DNA from: Candidatus Cibiobacter qucibialis
Lineage (GTDB): Bacteria > Bacillota > Clostridia > Oscillospirales > Ruminococcaceae
Length of the DNA: 40,379 bases
Direction: 5' to 3'
Assembly (NCBI GenBank): GCA_004000625.1
Contig: SAUS01000017.1
Span: 1-40,379 of the forward strand
Notes under the pieces: generated by a model
Databases searched by the model: none
What the model saw: only the letters and a program-made list of their open reading frames with translations
Told to the model about the DNA's origin: nothing
Translations under genes and position numbers: made by a program
Shown: in pieces, positions 1 through 7,645 of the stretch
Layout of the letters: each line of letters begins with the position of its first letter
Position numbering within the stretch: the first letter of the stretch is position 1

Positions 1-103
1 GTACCGCAACCCGACATTATCGAGCATTTTGGCAACGCAGATGCCGTGCCGCAGCCGCCGGAGCGGTGCTTGAGCCGTTAGGCGGGAATTGTGCGGTATT
101 GCC
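1..103 (+). repeat. MITE-like repeat, copy A (partial, long form)
   Basis: The window opens inside this repeat. The visible part ends with the inverted-repeat terminus GAATTGTGCGGTATTGCC (86-103), followed by TTAA. It matches the reverse complement of the copy at 26994-27277, including internal bases (around 1-20) that the short copy at 14756-14927 lacks, so it is the long form. It ends 15 bases beyond the 3' end of rqcH. Confidence 0.85.
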
Positions 104-118
104 TTAACATATGTTACT

Positions 119-1876
119 TTATTTTTCCCTTAGCTGCTCTTCCAGCCCGGCGCGCGGGGTAATATAGACCGTTGTATAATCGTTATACAGCACCATGCCA
201 GGGCGGGCGCCGTTGGCTTTCCAGATGTTGCGCACCTCGGTGGTATCCACCGGCACCTTGGCACCGCCATTCTGGCTGGAGTGCAGCACAGCCAGCTCTG
301 CGGCCTCCTGCTTGGTGGTGTCCGGCACATCCTCGCCGCGGCTCATAACCACCGTATGACTGCCGGGGGCTTTCTGTACATGGAACCAGACATCCTTGCC
401 GCGGGCAGTGTGCAGGGTCAGCTTATCGTTTTGCAGGTTGTTGCGCCCGATCAAAATTTCAAAGCCATCGCTGGAGCGGTAGCGCAGGAAATCCGCCGGT
501 TTCTGTTTGCGTTCCCGCTGCTTATAGTATTTCAGGTAGCCCTGGCTTTTCAGCTCGGCGCGCACTTCGTTCAGGGCCTGCTCGCCGGGGGCAGTCTCCA
601 CCTCATACAGAACATTGGCAAGGTATTCGATCTCATCCTCGCCCTCGAGCAGCAGCTTTTTCAGCATCTGGCCGGCGGTCTGCTTCTTTTTATAATCGCG
701 GAAGTATTTCTGCGCGTTCTCGTTGGGTCCAAGGCGGGGGTCCAGGCGGATGGTCACATCCTCGCCGGTATAGTAGTTTTGCACGGTGGCCTGGCGGTCG
801 CCTTTCTGGATGGCCCACTGGTTGGCCTGCAGCAGCTCGCCGTACAGGCGCAGGGTATCGGCTTTTTCACTCTGGGCCAGTTCCTCCCGCCGGGCGGACT
901 GTTTGCGCACAGCGCGTTCGTACAGGTTATGCACCGCTTTGTACAGCTCGCGGCTCTTCTGCTTCAACCGCTCGGCGCGGTCCTTGGTGGCGTAATAATC
1001 CTCCAGCAGCTCGCTGTAGGTGGGATACTGCGTTAAAATGGCCGCACTGCCGTACTGCTGCGGGATAAAAAAGCTGAACTCTACCGGCTTGTTCACACCG
1101 TCCGGCTGGGGGATGCGCACCGCCGTGGGGGAGCCGCCTGCAGCGTGTTCATCCTTCAGGTTTTCGATTGCGGCGCACAGGGCCTGCTTCTGCGCTTCGT
1201 CCAGGTCACAGGCCAGCAGGGGCGTTTCGCCGCCAAAGGCACGCCACACAGCCTCCCGCGCAACAACGGGGCCGACACCGCCAACCGCTTTGCCCAAAGC
1301 AGAAGCCACCGGCAGGTCTTTTTCGCAGGCAGCGGCCACCATGGCGGCGGCGCTGGTTGCCAGAAAATCCGGCTTATTGGGTTTGGGCGGCAGCGTATAC
1401 GGCAGTCCGGGCAGCAGCTGGCGGATCTCGCTGTCCTCAAAATCCACGCGCTTGAGGGCATCGATGATCTTGCCGCTCTGGATCAGCACCAGGTTGGAGT
1501 AACGGCCCATCAGCTCGGCAGCCAGGGTATTGGTTACCAGGTCGCCCATCTCATTGGTGCACAAAAAGTCAAAAAACACAATGCGGTCGCCGGGTTCCAT
1601 ATGCAGCCCTGTCAGACGGCCGCCGGTCAGGTGTTTGCGCAGCAGCATGCAAAAGCCCGGCGGGGTGAGCGGGTTTTCAAAGCTTTCTTTGGTCAGGCAG
1701 ACACGCGCCGAGCCGCTGCGGGCAGACAGCAGCAGCTTGAACGTCTGGGTGCGAGTGCGCAGGGTCATCAGCACTTCATCCCGCGTCGGCTCAAAAATTT
1801 TATCAATTTTGGCATCCAGCAGGGTGCTGTTCAGTTCATTTGCGACCAGCGCAAGGGTCGCGGCATCCAATGCCAT
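119..1876 (-). CDS. rqcH: Rqc2/RqcH-family ribosome quality control protein (NFACT)
   Basis: A 585-aa NFACT protein (older name: fibronectin-binding protein A-like). In the family, RqcH binds peptidyl-tRNA on stalled 50S subunits and directs C-terminal alanine tailing of the trapped chain, marking it for degradation. The N-terminal NFACT-N domain begins at the first residue and carries the Asp97-Arg98 pair (in GDRIVF) known to be needed for tail synthesis. A charged helical middle (about 290-440) would form the coiled-coil arms, and the C-terminal NFACT-R domain (about 450-575) contains GRNNLQND, KDVWFHVQ and GSHTV. The length is normal. A strong AAAAGGAG lies just ahead of the ATG. It follows nif3 in the same direction after 107 bases with no clear promoter, so it may belong to the trmK-nif3 transcript. 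Confidence 0.93.
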   Translation of the reverse strand: MALDAATLALVANELNSTLLDAKIDKIFEPTRDEVLMTLRTRTQTFKLLLSARSGSARVCLTKESFENPLTPPGFCMLLRKHLTGGRLTGLHMEPGDRIVFFDFLCTNEMGDLVTNTLAAELMGRYSNLVLIQSGKIIDALKRVDFEDSEIRQLLPGLPYTLPPKPNKPDFLATSAAAMVAAACEKDLPVASALGKAVGGVGPVVAREAVWRAFGGETPLLACDLDEAQKQALCAAIENLKDEHAAGGSPTAVRIPQPDGVNKPVEFSFFIPQQYGSAAILTQYPTYSELLEDYYATKDRAERLKQKSRELYKAVHNLYERAVRKQSARREELAQSEKADTLRLYGELLQANQWAIQKGDRQATVQNYYTGEDVTIRLDPRLGPNENAQKYFRDYKKKQTAGQMLKKLLLEGEDEIEYLANVLYEVETAPGEQALNEVRAELKSQGYLKYYKQRERKQKPADFLRYRSSDGFEILIGRNNLQNDKLTLHTARGKDVWFHVQKAPGSHTVVMSRGEDVPDTTKQEAAELAVLHSSQNGGAKVPVDTTEVRNIWKANGARPGMVLYNDYTTVYITPRAGLEEQLREK

Positions 1877-1983
1877 GGTGGTACTCCTTTTCTTTTGGGG
1901 CAGGGTTTTATGAAAACGACAGCATTCTTCTCACGCGGCAGGATGGGTTCATCCCACCCCATAGTGTTCAGCCGCCGCAGGGG

Positions 1984-2736
1984 TTACAGGTAGCTGTAAG
2001 GGTCAACATCGGCCAGGCTGGGGGCCACAGTAACTTCTTTGGGCAGGCGCTCGGTCAGGGCATCCGCCAGGGCAAACACCACCGGGTGTTCCGTTCCCCA
2101 GTGCCCGGCAACAACCAGGCCCACGCCTTTCTGCTTTGCCAAAATGGCAATGTGGTGGGCGGCTTCGCCTGTCACCAGGCAGTCTGCGCCCTCGTCAATG
2201 GCCTGCTGCAAATAGCTGCCGCCTGCGCCGCTCACTTCGGCCAGCTTTTCTACCGGGCGATCGGCTTCCACAAACTTGCAGTGGGTGTGCAGCATCCGGC
2301 TGCAGGTTTCGGCCAGCTGTTGGGCCGTGGTGGGCACGTTCAGCGTGCCGATGCGGCCGCAGTTATCGGCGAAATCACGGCGGTTCTCAATGCGCAGCAG
2401 GTCTGCCAGCACATCGTTCACACCGCCGGGAGCGGCATCCAGATTGGTGTGCATGCAGATGGCCGAAATGCCGTTCTGCAGCAGCATTGCGGGCACATCC
2501 TCCGCCGTCACGCGGCGCAGCGGGTCAAAGATGACCGGGTGGTGGCTTACAATCAGCTCACACCCGCTTTCGGCGGCATCGCACACCACATCGGCGGTAA
2601 TATCCAGCGCCGTCATAATGGAGGTGACCGGGCGTCCGGCATCCACCAAAAGGCCCACGTTATCCCAACTGCAAGCCAGCTCCGGCGGGGCGATCTGTTC
2701 CAGAATTTCCAGTACCTGCTGTACTTTTACGGCCAT
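1984..2736 (-). CDS. Nif3-like dinuclear metal center protein (YqfO/YbgI family)
   Basis: A 250-aa protein of the Nif3/DUF34 family, which forms hexameric toroids with a two-metal site. Suggested roles include GTP cyclohydrolase I-like or metal-trafficking activity, and the true function is unsettled. Visible metal-ligand motifs are SHHP (about residue 64), HTNLD (about 96) and the C-terminal GHWGTEHP, matching the usual GHxxTE. It is the short form, without the PII-like insertion seen in YqfO of Bacillus. It overlaps the end of trmK by 10 bases, so the two are probably translationally coupled. The trmK-nif3 pairing is conserved in Bacillota and supports both calls. Confidence 0.9.
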   Translation of the reverse strand: MAVKVQQVLEILEQIAPPELACSWDNVGLLVDAGRPVTSIMTALDITADVVCDAAESGCELIVSHHPVIFDPLRRVTAEDVPAMLLQNGISAICMHTNLDAAPGGVNDVLADLLRIENRRDFADNCGRIGTLNVPTTAQQLAETCSRMLHTHCKFVEADRPVEKLAEVSGAGGSYLQQAIDEGADCLVTGEAAHHIAILAKQKGVGLVVAGHWGTEHPVVFALADALTERLPKEVTVAPSLADVDPYSYL

Positions 2737-3413
2737 AGTCCATCCTCCATTTCCTGTATCAGGGCATCCACCCCATCTGCCTGCGGGCCGGGTGCAAGGC
2801 CCAGGCGGTATTTTTTCAGTTTGACCAGCTGCTGTTCACGGTAGGCCTGGGCTTCGGGCTGGCCCTGCGTTTTGCCGCACAGGCAGGCAAGGCCGGTGGG
2901 CTCCGCTGCCCGGCCGGTATACTGCGCGTTCATCACGGTATACAGCCGCCCGGCTGCACGGCACAGTGTCTCGCTTTTTAAGGCAAAGCCGCGCTGGGCA
3001 AGGCCCTTGCGCAAAACGCTGTGCTTGGTGGCGGGTACAAAAACAAAGTTATACTGTTCGTTCCTCACCCAGGGGGCGGCATCCAGGATTTCCAGCACCG
3101 TTTCGGCCCCCATGCCGGCAATGATGATTTCCGTTGCCTCCCCCGGCTGCAGCACACTCAAGCCGGAACCGAGGCGGAACTGGATCTTATCCGCCCAGGG
3201 GGCGCAGGTCATGCGGGCTTTTTGCAGCGGGCCTTCCCGCAGATCACATGCAAAAACAAGCGGGCAGCAACCGCTGCCCGCCAGCCATGCACTGAGTTTT
3301 CCATGGTCACACCCAATATCGGCGGCAATATGGCCGGGCCGCACATAGGCAGCCGCGGCGGCCAGCCGCGCATCCAGGTGCGGCACAGGCTTACAGGTGT
3401 GCAAAGTAGTCAT
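2727..3413 (-). CDS. trmK: tRNA (adenine(22)-N1)-methyltransferase TrmK
   Basis: A 228-aa Rossmann methyltransferase of the TrmK (YqfN) family, which uses S-adenosylmethionine to methylate N1 of A22 in some tRNAs. The SAM-binding motif reads ADIGCDHGKL near residue 32, typical of TrmK. The family segment IIAGMGAETVLEIL follows at about 98, and a helical C-terminal part (about 160-228) is present. The start lies inside the 3' end of the preceding small DUF1858 gene (23-base overlap) with no obvious Shine-Dalgarno sequence, so initiation is probably coupled to translation of that gene. Downstream it overlaps the nif3-like gene by 10 bases. Confidence 0.92.
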   Translation of the reverse strand: MTTLHTCKPVPHLDARLAAAAAYVRPGHIAADIGCDHGKLSAWLAGSGCCPLVFACDLREGPLQKARMTCAPWADKIQFRLGSGLSVLQPGEATEIIIAGMGAETVLEILDAAPWVRNEQYNFVFVPATKHSVLRKGLAQRGFALKSETLCRAAGRLYTVMNAQYTGRAAEPTGLACLCGKTQGQPEAQAYREQQLVKLKKYRLGLAPGPQADGVDALIQEMEDGLWP

Positions 3414-3597
3414 TCAGTTCGGCGCACAGTTCGTCGGGGTCCACACCGTGGACCATGCAGGCCTGCTCCACGGTCTCACCATGGGCAGCCATGCAGCCCA
3501 GGCAGTGCATACCCGTGTTCAAAAAGATGGGCACGCAGCCCTGGGAAGGATCGTTCTGCAGGATTTCGGCAATGATGGTATTACGGGTAACAGTCAT
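3391..3597 (-). CDS. DUF1858 domain protein (CxxC redox-disulfide type)
   Basis: A 68-aa single-domain protein of the DUF1858 family, often annotated as a hybrid-cluster-protein-associated redox disulfide domain. It holds the characteristic GMHCLGCMAA segment with a CxxC pair near residues 27-30, and the helical pattern VEQACMVHGVD follows. The biochemical role is not established; a redox or metal-handling function is inferred from the cysteines. The inner ATG at 3597 was chosen because AGAAAGGA precedes it at normal spacing, whereas the longer reading frame from 3624 lacks a ribosome binding site. The gene overlaps trmK by 23 bases in a different frame, which may couple the two. Confidence 0.85.
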   Translation of the reverse strand: MTVTRNTIIAEILQNDPSQGCVPIFLNTGMHCLGCMAAHGETVEQACMVHGVDPDELCAELNDYFAHL

Positions 3598-3642
3598 GGT
3601 AATGTTCCTTTCTGCATTATACAAAACGTATAAAATGATAAT

Positions 3643-5964
3643 TTATGACGGCATCTGGAAAGTCGCGTACAACCCCGCGCCTTGCAGAATGACGAACGAT
3701 GTCAGGCAGAGCATGGCAAATACCGCCTTGCGCTCTGCGGGCTTTTGCACGGCAAAGGTGCGGTTGTGGTGCACCAGCGCCAGCACCAGCGGCAGCACGG
3801 GCAGCCAGTAGCGCCCCTGCAGGCCAAAAATAGTGGTGTAATTGATGGGGGTCCAGTTGAGCGCCGTGACGAACGAAAGGGCAATCACGCAGAGAACAAT
3901 ACCCCAAACGCCCGCTTTGGTGCGGCGGCCCAGAGGTACGGTCTCACCCGCCTGCGGCAGCGCCGCGGCCAGCAAAGCCAGGATAAAGCCAACCCCCAGC
4001 ACCCAGCTGGCATCCACGGTATACACAATGGGTTCGCCCAGGGCAGTGCCCAGCACGCCCTGCACCCACTGCGCCCCCTGCGCACTGAAAGAGCGCAGCA
4101 GCAGTTTGGCCGTGTTGGGCAGGTTGCGGCAGATATACCCGGCGGAATAGGTGTAGATGGAATCACCGTTTTCCTGAATGGAGCCAACCAGCTGTTCCGG
4201 CGTTAAGCCGCCCCACATGTGGGTCAGCTTATACAGCCCAACCGGGATGGCCAGCACCACAACCGCGGCAATGGCACCCAAAAAGATTTTCTTCTTTTTG
4301 GGGTCGCGGCGGATCTTCCAGTACAGCAGAGCCAGCAAAGCGGCACCAGCCGCGGCGGCACCACCGGCGCGCAGGATGCCCACGGTATCCACATCGCGGG
4401 CTGCATACAAAGCAGCGCCCATATTGACCTGCACCCAGCCGATAGCGGCCAGCACCAGCGCCAGAACTTTGGCAATGGAGCCAACCGGCCAGCGCTTGCC
4501 GGGCAAGGCAAGGTTGGCATCGGGAATCATAAAGATCAGCAGCACGGCGGGCAGATAAATTGCCTTGGCCGGGCCGATGAGCGCCGCCAGCACCACAGCA
4601 GCCACCGTTTCCGGCCAGCGGGCCGGGCGGGTGCGCAGGGTCAGGCAGAGCGCAGTAAAGCAGAAGAGATACCCCAGCACGGCGGCGTCCGCCGAAAGGC
4701 TGCCCGCCAGCTGCAAGGGCTGGGCCAGCAGTGCCACACCGGCAAAAATGCCGCGCAGCCGCTGGGGTGCAATATTGACCGCAGCCGCAGCCAATGCCAG
4801 GTACAGCGCCAGGTTGCACAGCCGCCCCAACAGCAGCATGCCATGGAAGCCAAGCCCCATCATGCGCGCCAGCGTAATGCCGGCAATCTGACCCAGGTAG
4901 AGCGTATTGTTGATGGGGTCCGCCGTTACATAGGTATCGGAGCTGACAGTCGTTTCACCGCTGCAGCCCGCATCTCCCAGGTGTTCCAGCATTTCCTTGT
5001 AAGCGTAAATGCCGATATCACCGGTATGATTTTTGAAATAGGGAGCATCGCAGCTGCGCACCAGCAGCATATCATCATCGTCCGCCACCGGCTGGCCCAG
5101 CAATATGCTGGACTGGCGGTAGCATTTGGCCAGGTGGGTGTATTCATCGGGGCCGACAAGGGGCGGCGTTAAAAAGGCAAACGCCACGCCCAGCACCGCA
5201 CCGCACACCAGCACCACCTGCCACAGCTTGGCGCGGTGGGTGAGCAGGATAAAGCCCGCCACCACCGCCGCAAAGGTCAGCACGCCCAGCAGGCGGGAGA
5301 TCACATGGGACCAGCTGCCGGAATCATTGACGACATACTGCAATGCCGGATGCCCGACGATGGAATCCGTTGTGCCGTTTGCATTCCGGCGGGTCATCTG
5401 CTGGCTGGTGTCGGCATCCGTCCAAAGGCCCAGCAGGTGGTACACATCCCAGTCATCGCCGGGGGTATACCACAGGCGCAGGGTCATGTTGGGGTTTGCC
5501 AGGTCATAGTCCGCTTCGGCATCGGCTGTGCCGGGGGCGGTATAGGGCGCATCAAACGTGATGGCCGCAAAGGTGTCATCTTTAATGGTAATGCAGTCCA
5601 GCTCACCGTTCGCCACGGCGTTGCCATCGGCATCCAGCAGTGCAGCGTACAGGGTGCCATGCCGGAACGCCCAATTATGGGTGGTCAGGTCCAGTCGAAC
5701 CCCGTAAATGCGCTGCCCGCTTTTGAGCGGAACGGGCAGGTACAACCCGGTTATGCCGTCATCCTGCGTTGCAGCGTCCGCCGTGGCAGGAATTACAACG
5801 GTACGGGTATAATCATCGTTGACGATTTCATACACCGGCTGGTTATCCACCCGCTGGCCAAGGTCAAACCCGGCCCACGCGGCCACAGCGGCGGCAGCCA
5901 GCGCCACCAGCAAAGTCAGCCACAGCAGGCGGTGCCGCTTGCAGAAATCTTTGATTTTTTGCAT
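3643..5964 (-). CDS. DUF2142 family polytopic membrane protein
   Basis: A 773-aa protein with an N-terminal membrane anchor (about 15-33), a large extracytoplasmic beta-rich region (about 40-215), then about ten or more hydrophobic segments. The segment LTPPLVGPDEYTHLA resembles the conserved PPDE.AH motif of DUF2142, a family placed near GT-C glycosyltransferases and found in cell-surface polysaccharide loci. A role in envelope glycan assembly is therefore plausible but inferred; no glycan cluster surrounds it. The start at 5964 has GGGGAGGG upstream, and an in-frame extension to 6063 would run across the promoter. A TTGCAC-17-TATAAT promoter lies 40 to 68 bases upstream, with a perfect dyad over its -35. 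Confidence 0.75.
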   Translation of the reverse strand: MQKIKDFCKRHRLLWLTLLVALAAAAVAAWAGFDLGQRVDNQPVYEIVNDDYTRTVVIPATADAATQDDGITGLYLPVPLKSGQRIYGVRLDLTTHNWAFRHGTLYAALLDADGNAVANGELDCITIKDDTFAAITFDAPYTAPGTADAEADYDLANPNMTLRLWYTPGDDWDVYHLLGLWTDADTSQQMTRRNANGTTDSIVGHPALQYVVNDSGSWSHVISRLLGVLTFAAVVAGFILLTHRAKLWQVVLVCGAVLGVAFAFLTPPLVGPDEYTHLAKCYRQSSILLGQPVADDDDMLLVRSCDAPYFKNHTGDIGIYAYKEMLEHLGDAGCSGETTVSSDTYVTADPINNTLYLGQIAGITLARMMGLGFHGMLLLGRLCNLALYLALAAAAVNIAPQRLRGIFAGVALLAQPLQLAGSLSADAAVLGYLFCFTALCLTLRTRPARWPETVAAVVLAALIGPAKAIYLPAVLLIFMIPDANLALPGKRWPVGSIAKVLALVLAAIGWVQVNMGAALYAARDVDTVGILRAGGAAAAGAALLALLYWKIRRDPKKKKIFLGAIAAVVVLAIPVGLYKLTHMWGGLTPEQLVGSIQENGDSIYTYSAGYICRNLPNTAKLLLRSFSAQGAQWVQGVLGTALGEPIVYTVDASWVLGVGFILALLAAALPQAGETVPLGRRTKAGVWGIVLCVIALSFVTALNWTPINYTTIFGLQGRYWLPVLPLVLALVHHNRTFAVQKPAERKAVFAMLCLTSFVILQGAGLYATFQMPS

Positions 5965-6003
5965 GAAGCCCTCCCCTGCTTTAGGTTGCTTACAGACAGT
6001 TTT

Positions 6004-6032
6004 ATTATACATGATGATTGGCGAAAGTGCAA
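6004..6032 (-). promoter_or_regulatory. SigA-type promoter of the DUF2142 gene
   Basis: On the minus strand, TTGCAC (6027-6032), a 17-base spacer and TATAAT (6004-6009) precede the DUF2142 start. A perfect 8-base dyad, AAAGTGCA...TGCACTTT (6024-6052), straddles the -35 element and could be an operator. Confidence 0.6.
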
Positions 6033-6179
6033 TATTAGCCTTACTGCACTTTACTTTTCTCATTTTCCCTCTAGCTTTTTAGGCTAGAGAATGATATCAT
6101 CTATGTAAAAATCACATAAAGAGGTCGTGATATAGTTGGATTACGAATTTGCTTTTATTAATTAACTGATACAAAAACA

Positions 6180-6205
6180 CCCCCGTCTGCATTACCAGGC
6201 GGGGG
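6180..6205 (-). terminator. Rho-independent terminator after dnaJ
   Basis: On the minus strand a CCCCCG..CTG stem closes with CAG..CGGGGG and is followed by TGTTTTTGT, 13 bases beyond the dnaJ stop. It would end the hrcA-grpE-dnaK-dnaJ transcript. Confidence 0.8.
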
Positions 6206-6217
6206 CATGTTATTGCA

Positions 6218-7393
6218 TTACGAGAAACGGTCGCGCAGGTTCTTGAAGAAGCCCTTGCGCTTTTCGTAGTTATCCTCTTTCATGCTGTCCTCAAAAGCTT
6301 TCAGGGCTTCGCGCTGGGCGCGGGTGACCTTTTTAGGGATCTCAACATCGACGATCACATACTGGTCGCCGCGGCCGCGGCCGTTCAGGTACTGGATGCC
6401 CTGGCCGCGCAGGCGGAACTTGGTGCCGCTCTGGGTGCCTTCGGGGATATGCTGCACAATGCGGCCATCCACGGTGGGCACCTCAACGTCATCGCCCAGC
6501 ACTGCCTGGCTGAAGGTGATGGGCACATGGATGGTAACATCGTACCCGTCACGCTCAAACATCGGGTCGGCCTTAACGGTAACATGCACGATCACATCGC
6601 CGGCCGGGCCGCCGTTGGAACCGGCATCGCCCTGGCCGCGCAGTGCAATGTTCTGGTCATCATCAATACCAGCGGGGATATTGATCTCCAGGCTCTTGCG
6701 CGCGGCGGTCTTGCCGGTGCCGCGGCAGGTCTTGCACGGGTTGCGGATAATGGTGCCGCGGCCGCCGCAGTGGCTGCAGGGCTGCTGGCTCTGCATTACG
6801 CCAAAGGGGGTGCGCTGCTGTGTTACAACATAACCACGGCCGCCGCAGTCGGGGCAGGTTTCGGGGCTGGTACCCTTGGCCGCACCGGTGCCGCCGCAGT
6901 CGGGGCAGGTATCCTGGCGGTTGATGGTGATCTTCTTGGAGCAGCCGTGGGCGGCTTCCTCAAAGGTCAGGATCACGCTGGCCTGAATATCATGGCCCTT
7001 GCGGGGTGCATTGGCGGTGCGGGTGGAAGAACCGCCGCCAAAGCCGCTGAATCCACCGCCAAATCCGCCGCCAAAGATATCGCCAAAGATGTCGCCCAGG
7101 TCCACGCCGCCAAAACCACCGCCGAACCCGCCTGCACCGCCGCCGTTGGCAGCCGCATAGTTGGGGTCTACGCCGGCAAAGCCGAACTGATCATAGCGCT
7201 GGCGTTTCTGCGGGTCGGAAAGCACATCGTTGGCTTCGTTGACCTCTTTGAACTTTTCCTCGGCTTCTTTATTGCCGGGGTTCAGGTCAGGGTGGTACTT
7301 TTTGGCAAGTTTGCGGTAGGCGCTCTTGATCTCGGCATCCGTAGCGTTTTTGCCGATGCCCAGCACCTCGTAATAATCTCTTTTTTCTGCCAT
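6218..7393 (-). CDS. dnaJ: Chaperone DnaJ (Hsp40)
   Basis: A 391-aa type I DnaJ, the co-chaperone that delivers clients to DnaK and stimulates its ATPase. The J domain (1-70) has the essential HPD at residues 34-36. A Gly/Phe-rich linker (about 75-125) follows. Four zinc-binding CxxCxGxG repeats are visible (CPDCGGTG, CPDCGGRG, CSHCGGRG, CKTCRGTG; about 155-225), then the C-terminal substrate-binding and dimerisation region. The length is normal. It is the last gene of the heat-shock cluster, 252 bases after dnaK; the gap contains two hairpin-forming sequences that may reduce its expression relative to dnaK. AAAGGTG precedes the ATG. Confidence 0.98.
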   Translation of the reverse strand: MAEKRDYYEVLGIGKNATDAEIKSAYRKLAKKYHPDLNPGNKEAEEKFKEVNEANDVLSDPQKRQRYDQFGFAGVDPNYAAANGGGAGGFGGGFGGVDLGDIFGDIFGGGFGGGFSGFGGGSSTRTANAPRKGHDIQASVILTFEEAAHGCSKKITINRQDTCPDCGGTGAAKGTSPETCPDCGGRGYVVTQQRTPFGVMQSQQPCSHCGGRGTIIRNPCKTCRGTGKTAARKSLEINIPAGIDDDQNIALRGQGDAGSNGGPAGDVIVHVTVKADPMFERDGYDVTIHVPITFSQAVLGDDVEVPTVDGRIVQHIPEGTQSGTKFRLRGQGIQYLNGRGRGDQYVIVDVEIPKKVTRAQREALKAFEDSMKEDNYEKRKGFFKNLRDRFS

Positions 7394-7464
7394 ATGATCA
7401 CACCTTTATGTGTTGAAGTAAGTTGACTTTTATTCCTTTCCCCTATGGGAACAGCCGGTTCTTT

Positions 7465-7543
7465 GTCCGTAAGGGCGTACAGCCTGTGCCTGCAAGCGGC
7501 AACGTGATTTCACTGCGGGCACACGCTGTGCGCCCCTACGGAC
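7465..7543. repeat. Imperfect palindrome (REP-like) between dnaK and dnaJ
   Basis: Two 30-base arms (7465-7494 and 7514-7543) are reverse complements with about five mismatches and a 19-base loop. The outer part GTCCGTA.GGGCG pairs with CGCCCCTACGGAC. The layout resembles the hairpins at 38705-38860. In the dnaK-dnaJ message it would form a long stem. Confidence 0.8.
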
Positions 7544-7575
7544 GGGACGCAGCTTTGTGGGTTTAACCCCACAAT

Positions 7576-7609
7576 GGCCGCCGCCGGAATTGCCTGGCGG
7601 CGGCCTTTT
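7576..7609. terminator. Strong GC hairpin downstream of dnaK
   Basis: GGCCGCCGCC (7576-7585) and GGCGGCGGCC (7596-7605) form a perfect 10-bp stem. The T run (TTTT) lies on the plus-strand side only, so for dnaK (minus) it is more likely an mRNA-stabilising or attenuating stem than a full terminator. Confidence 0.5.
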
Positions 7610-7645
7610 GGGTTACAGGGATGTTTCCCTGTTTATTCTGTTATC

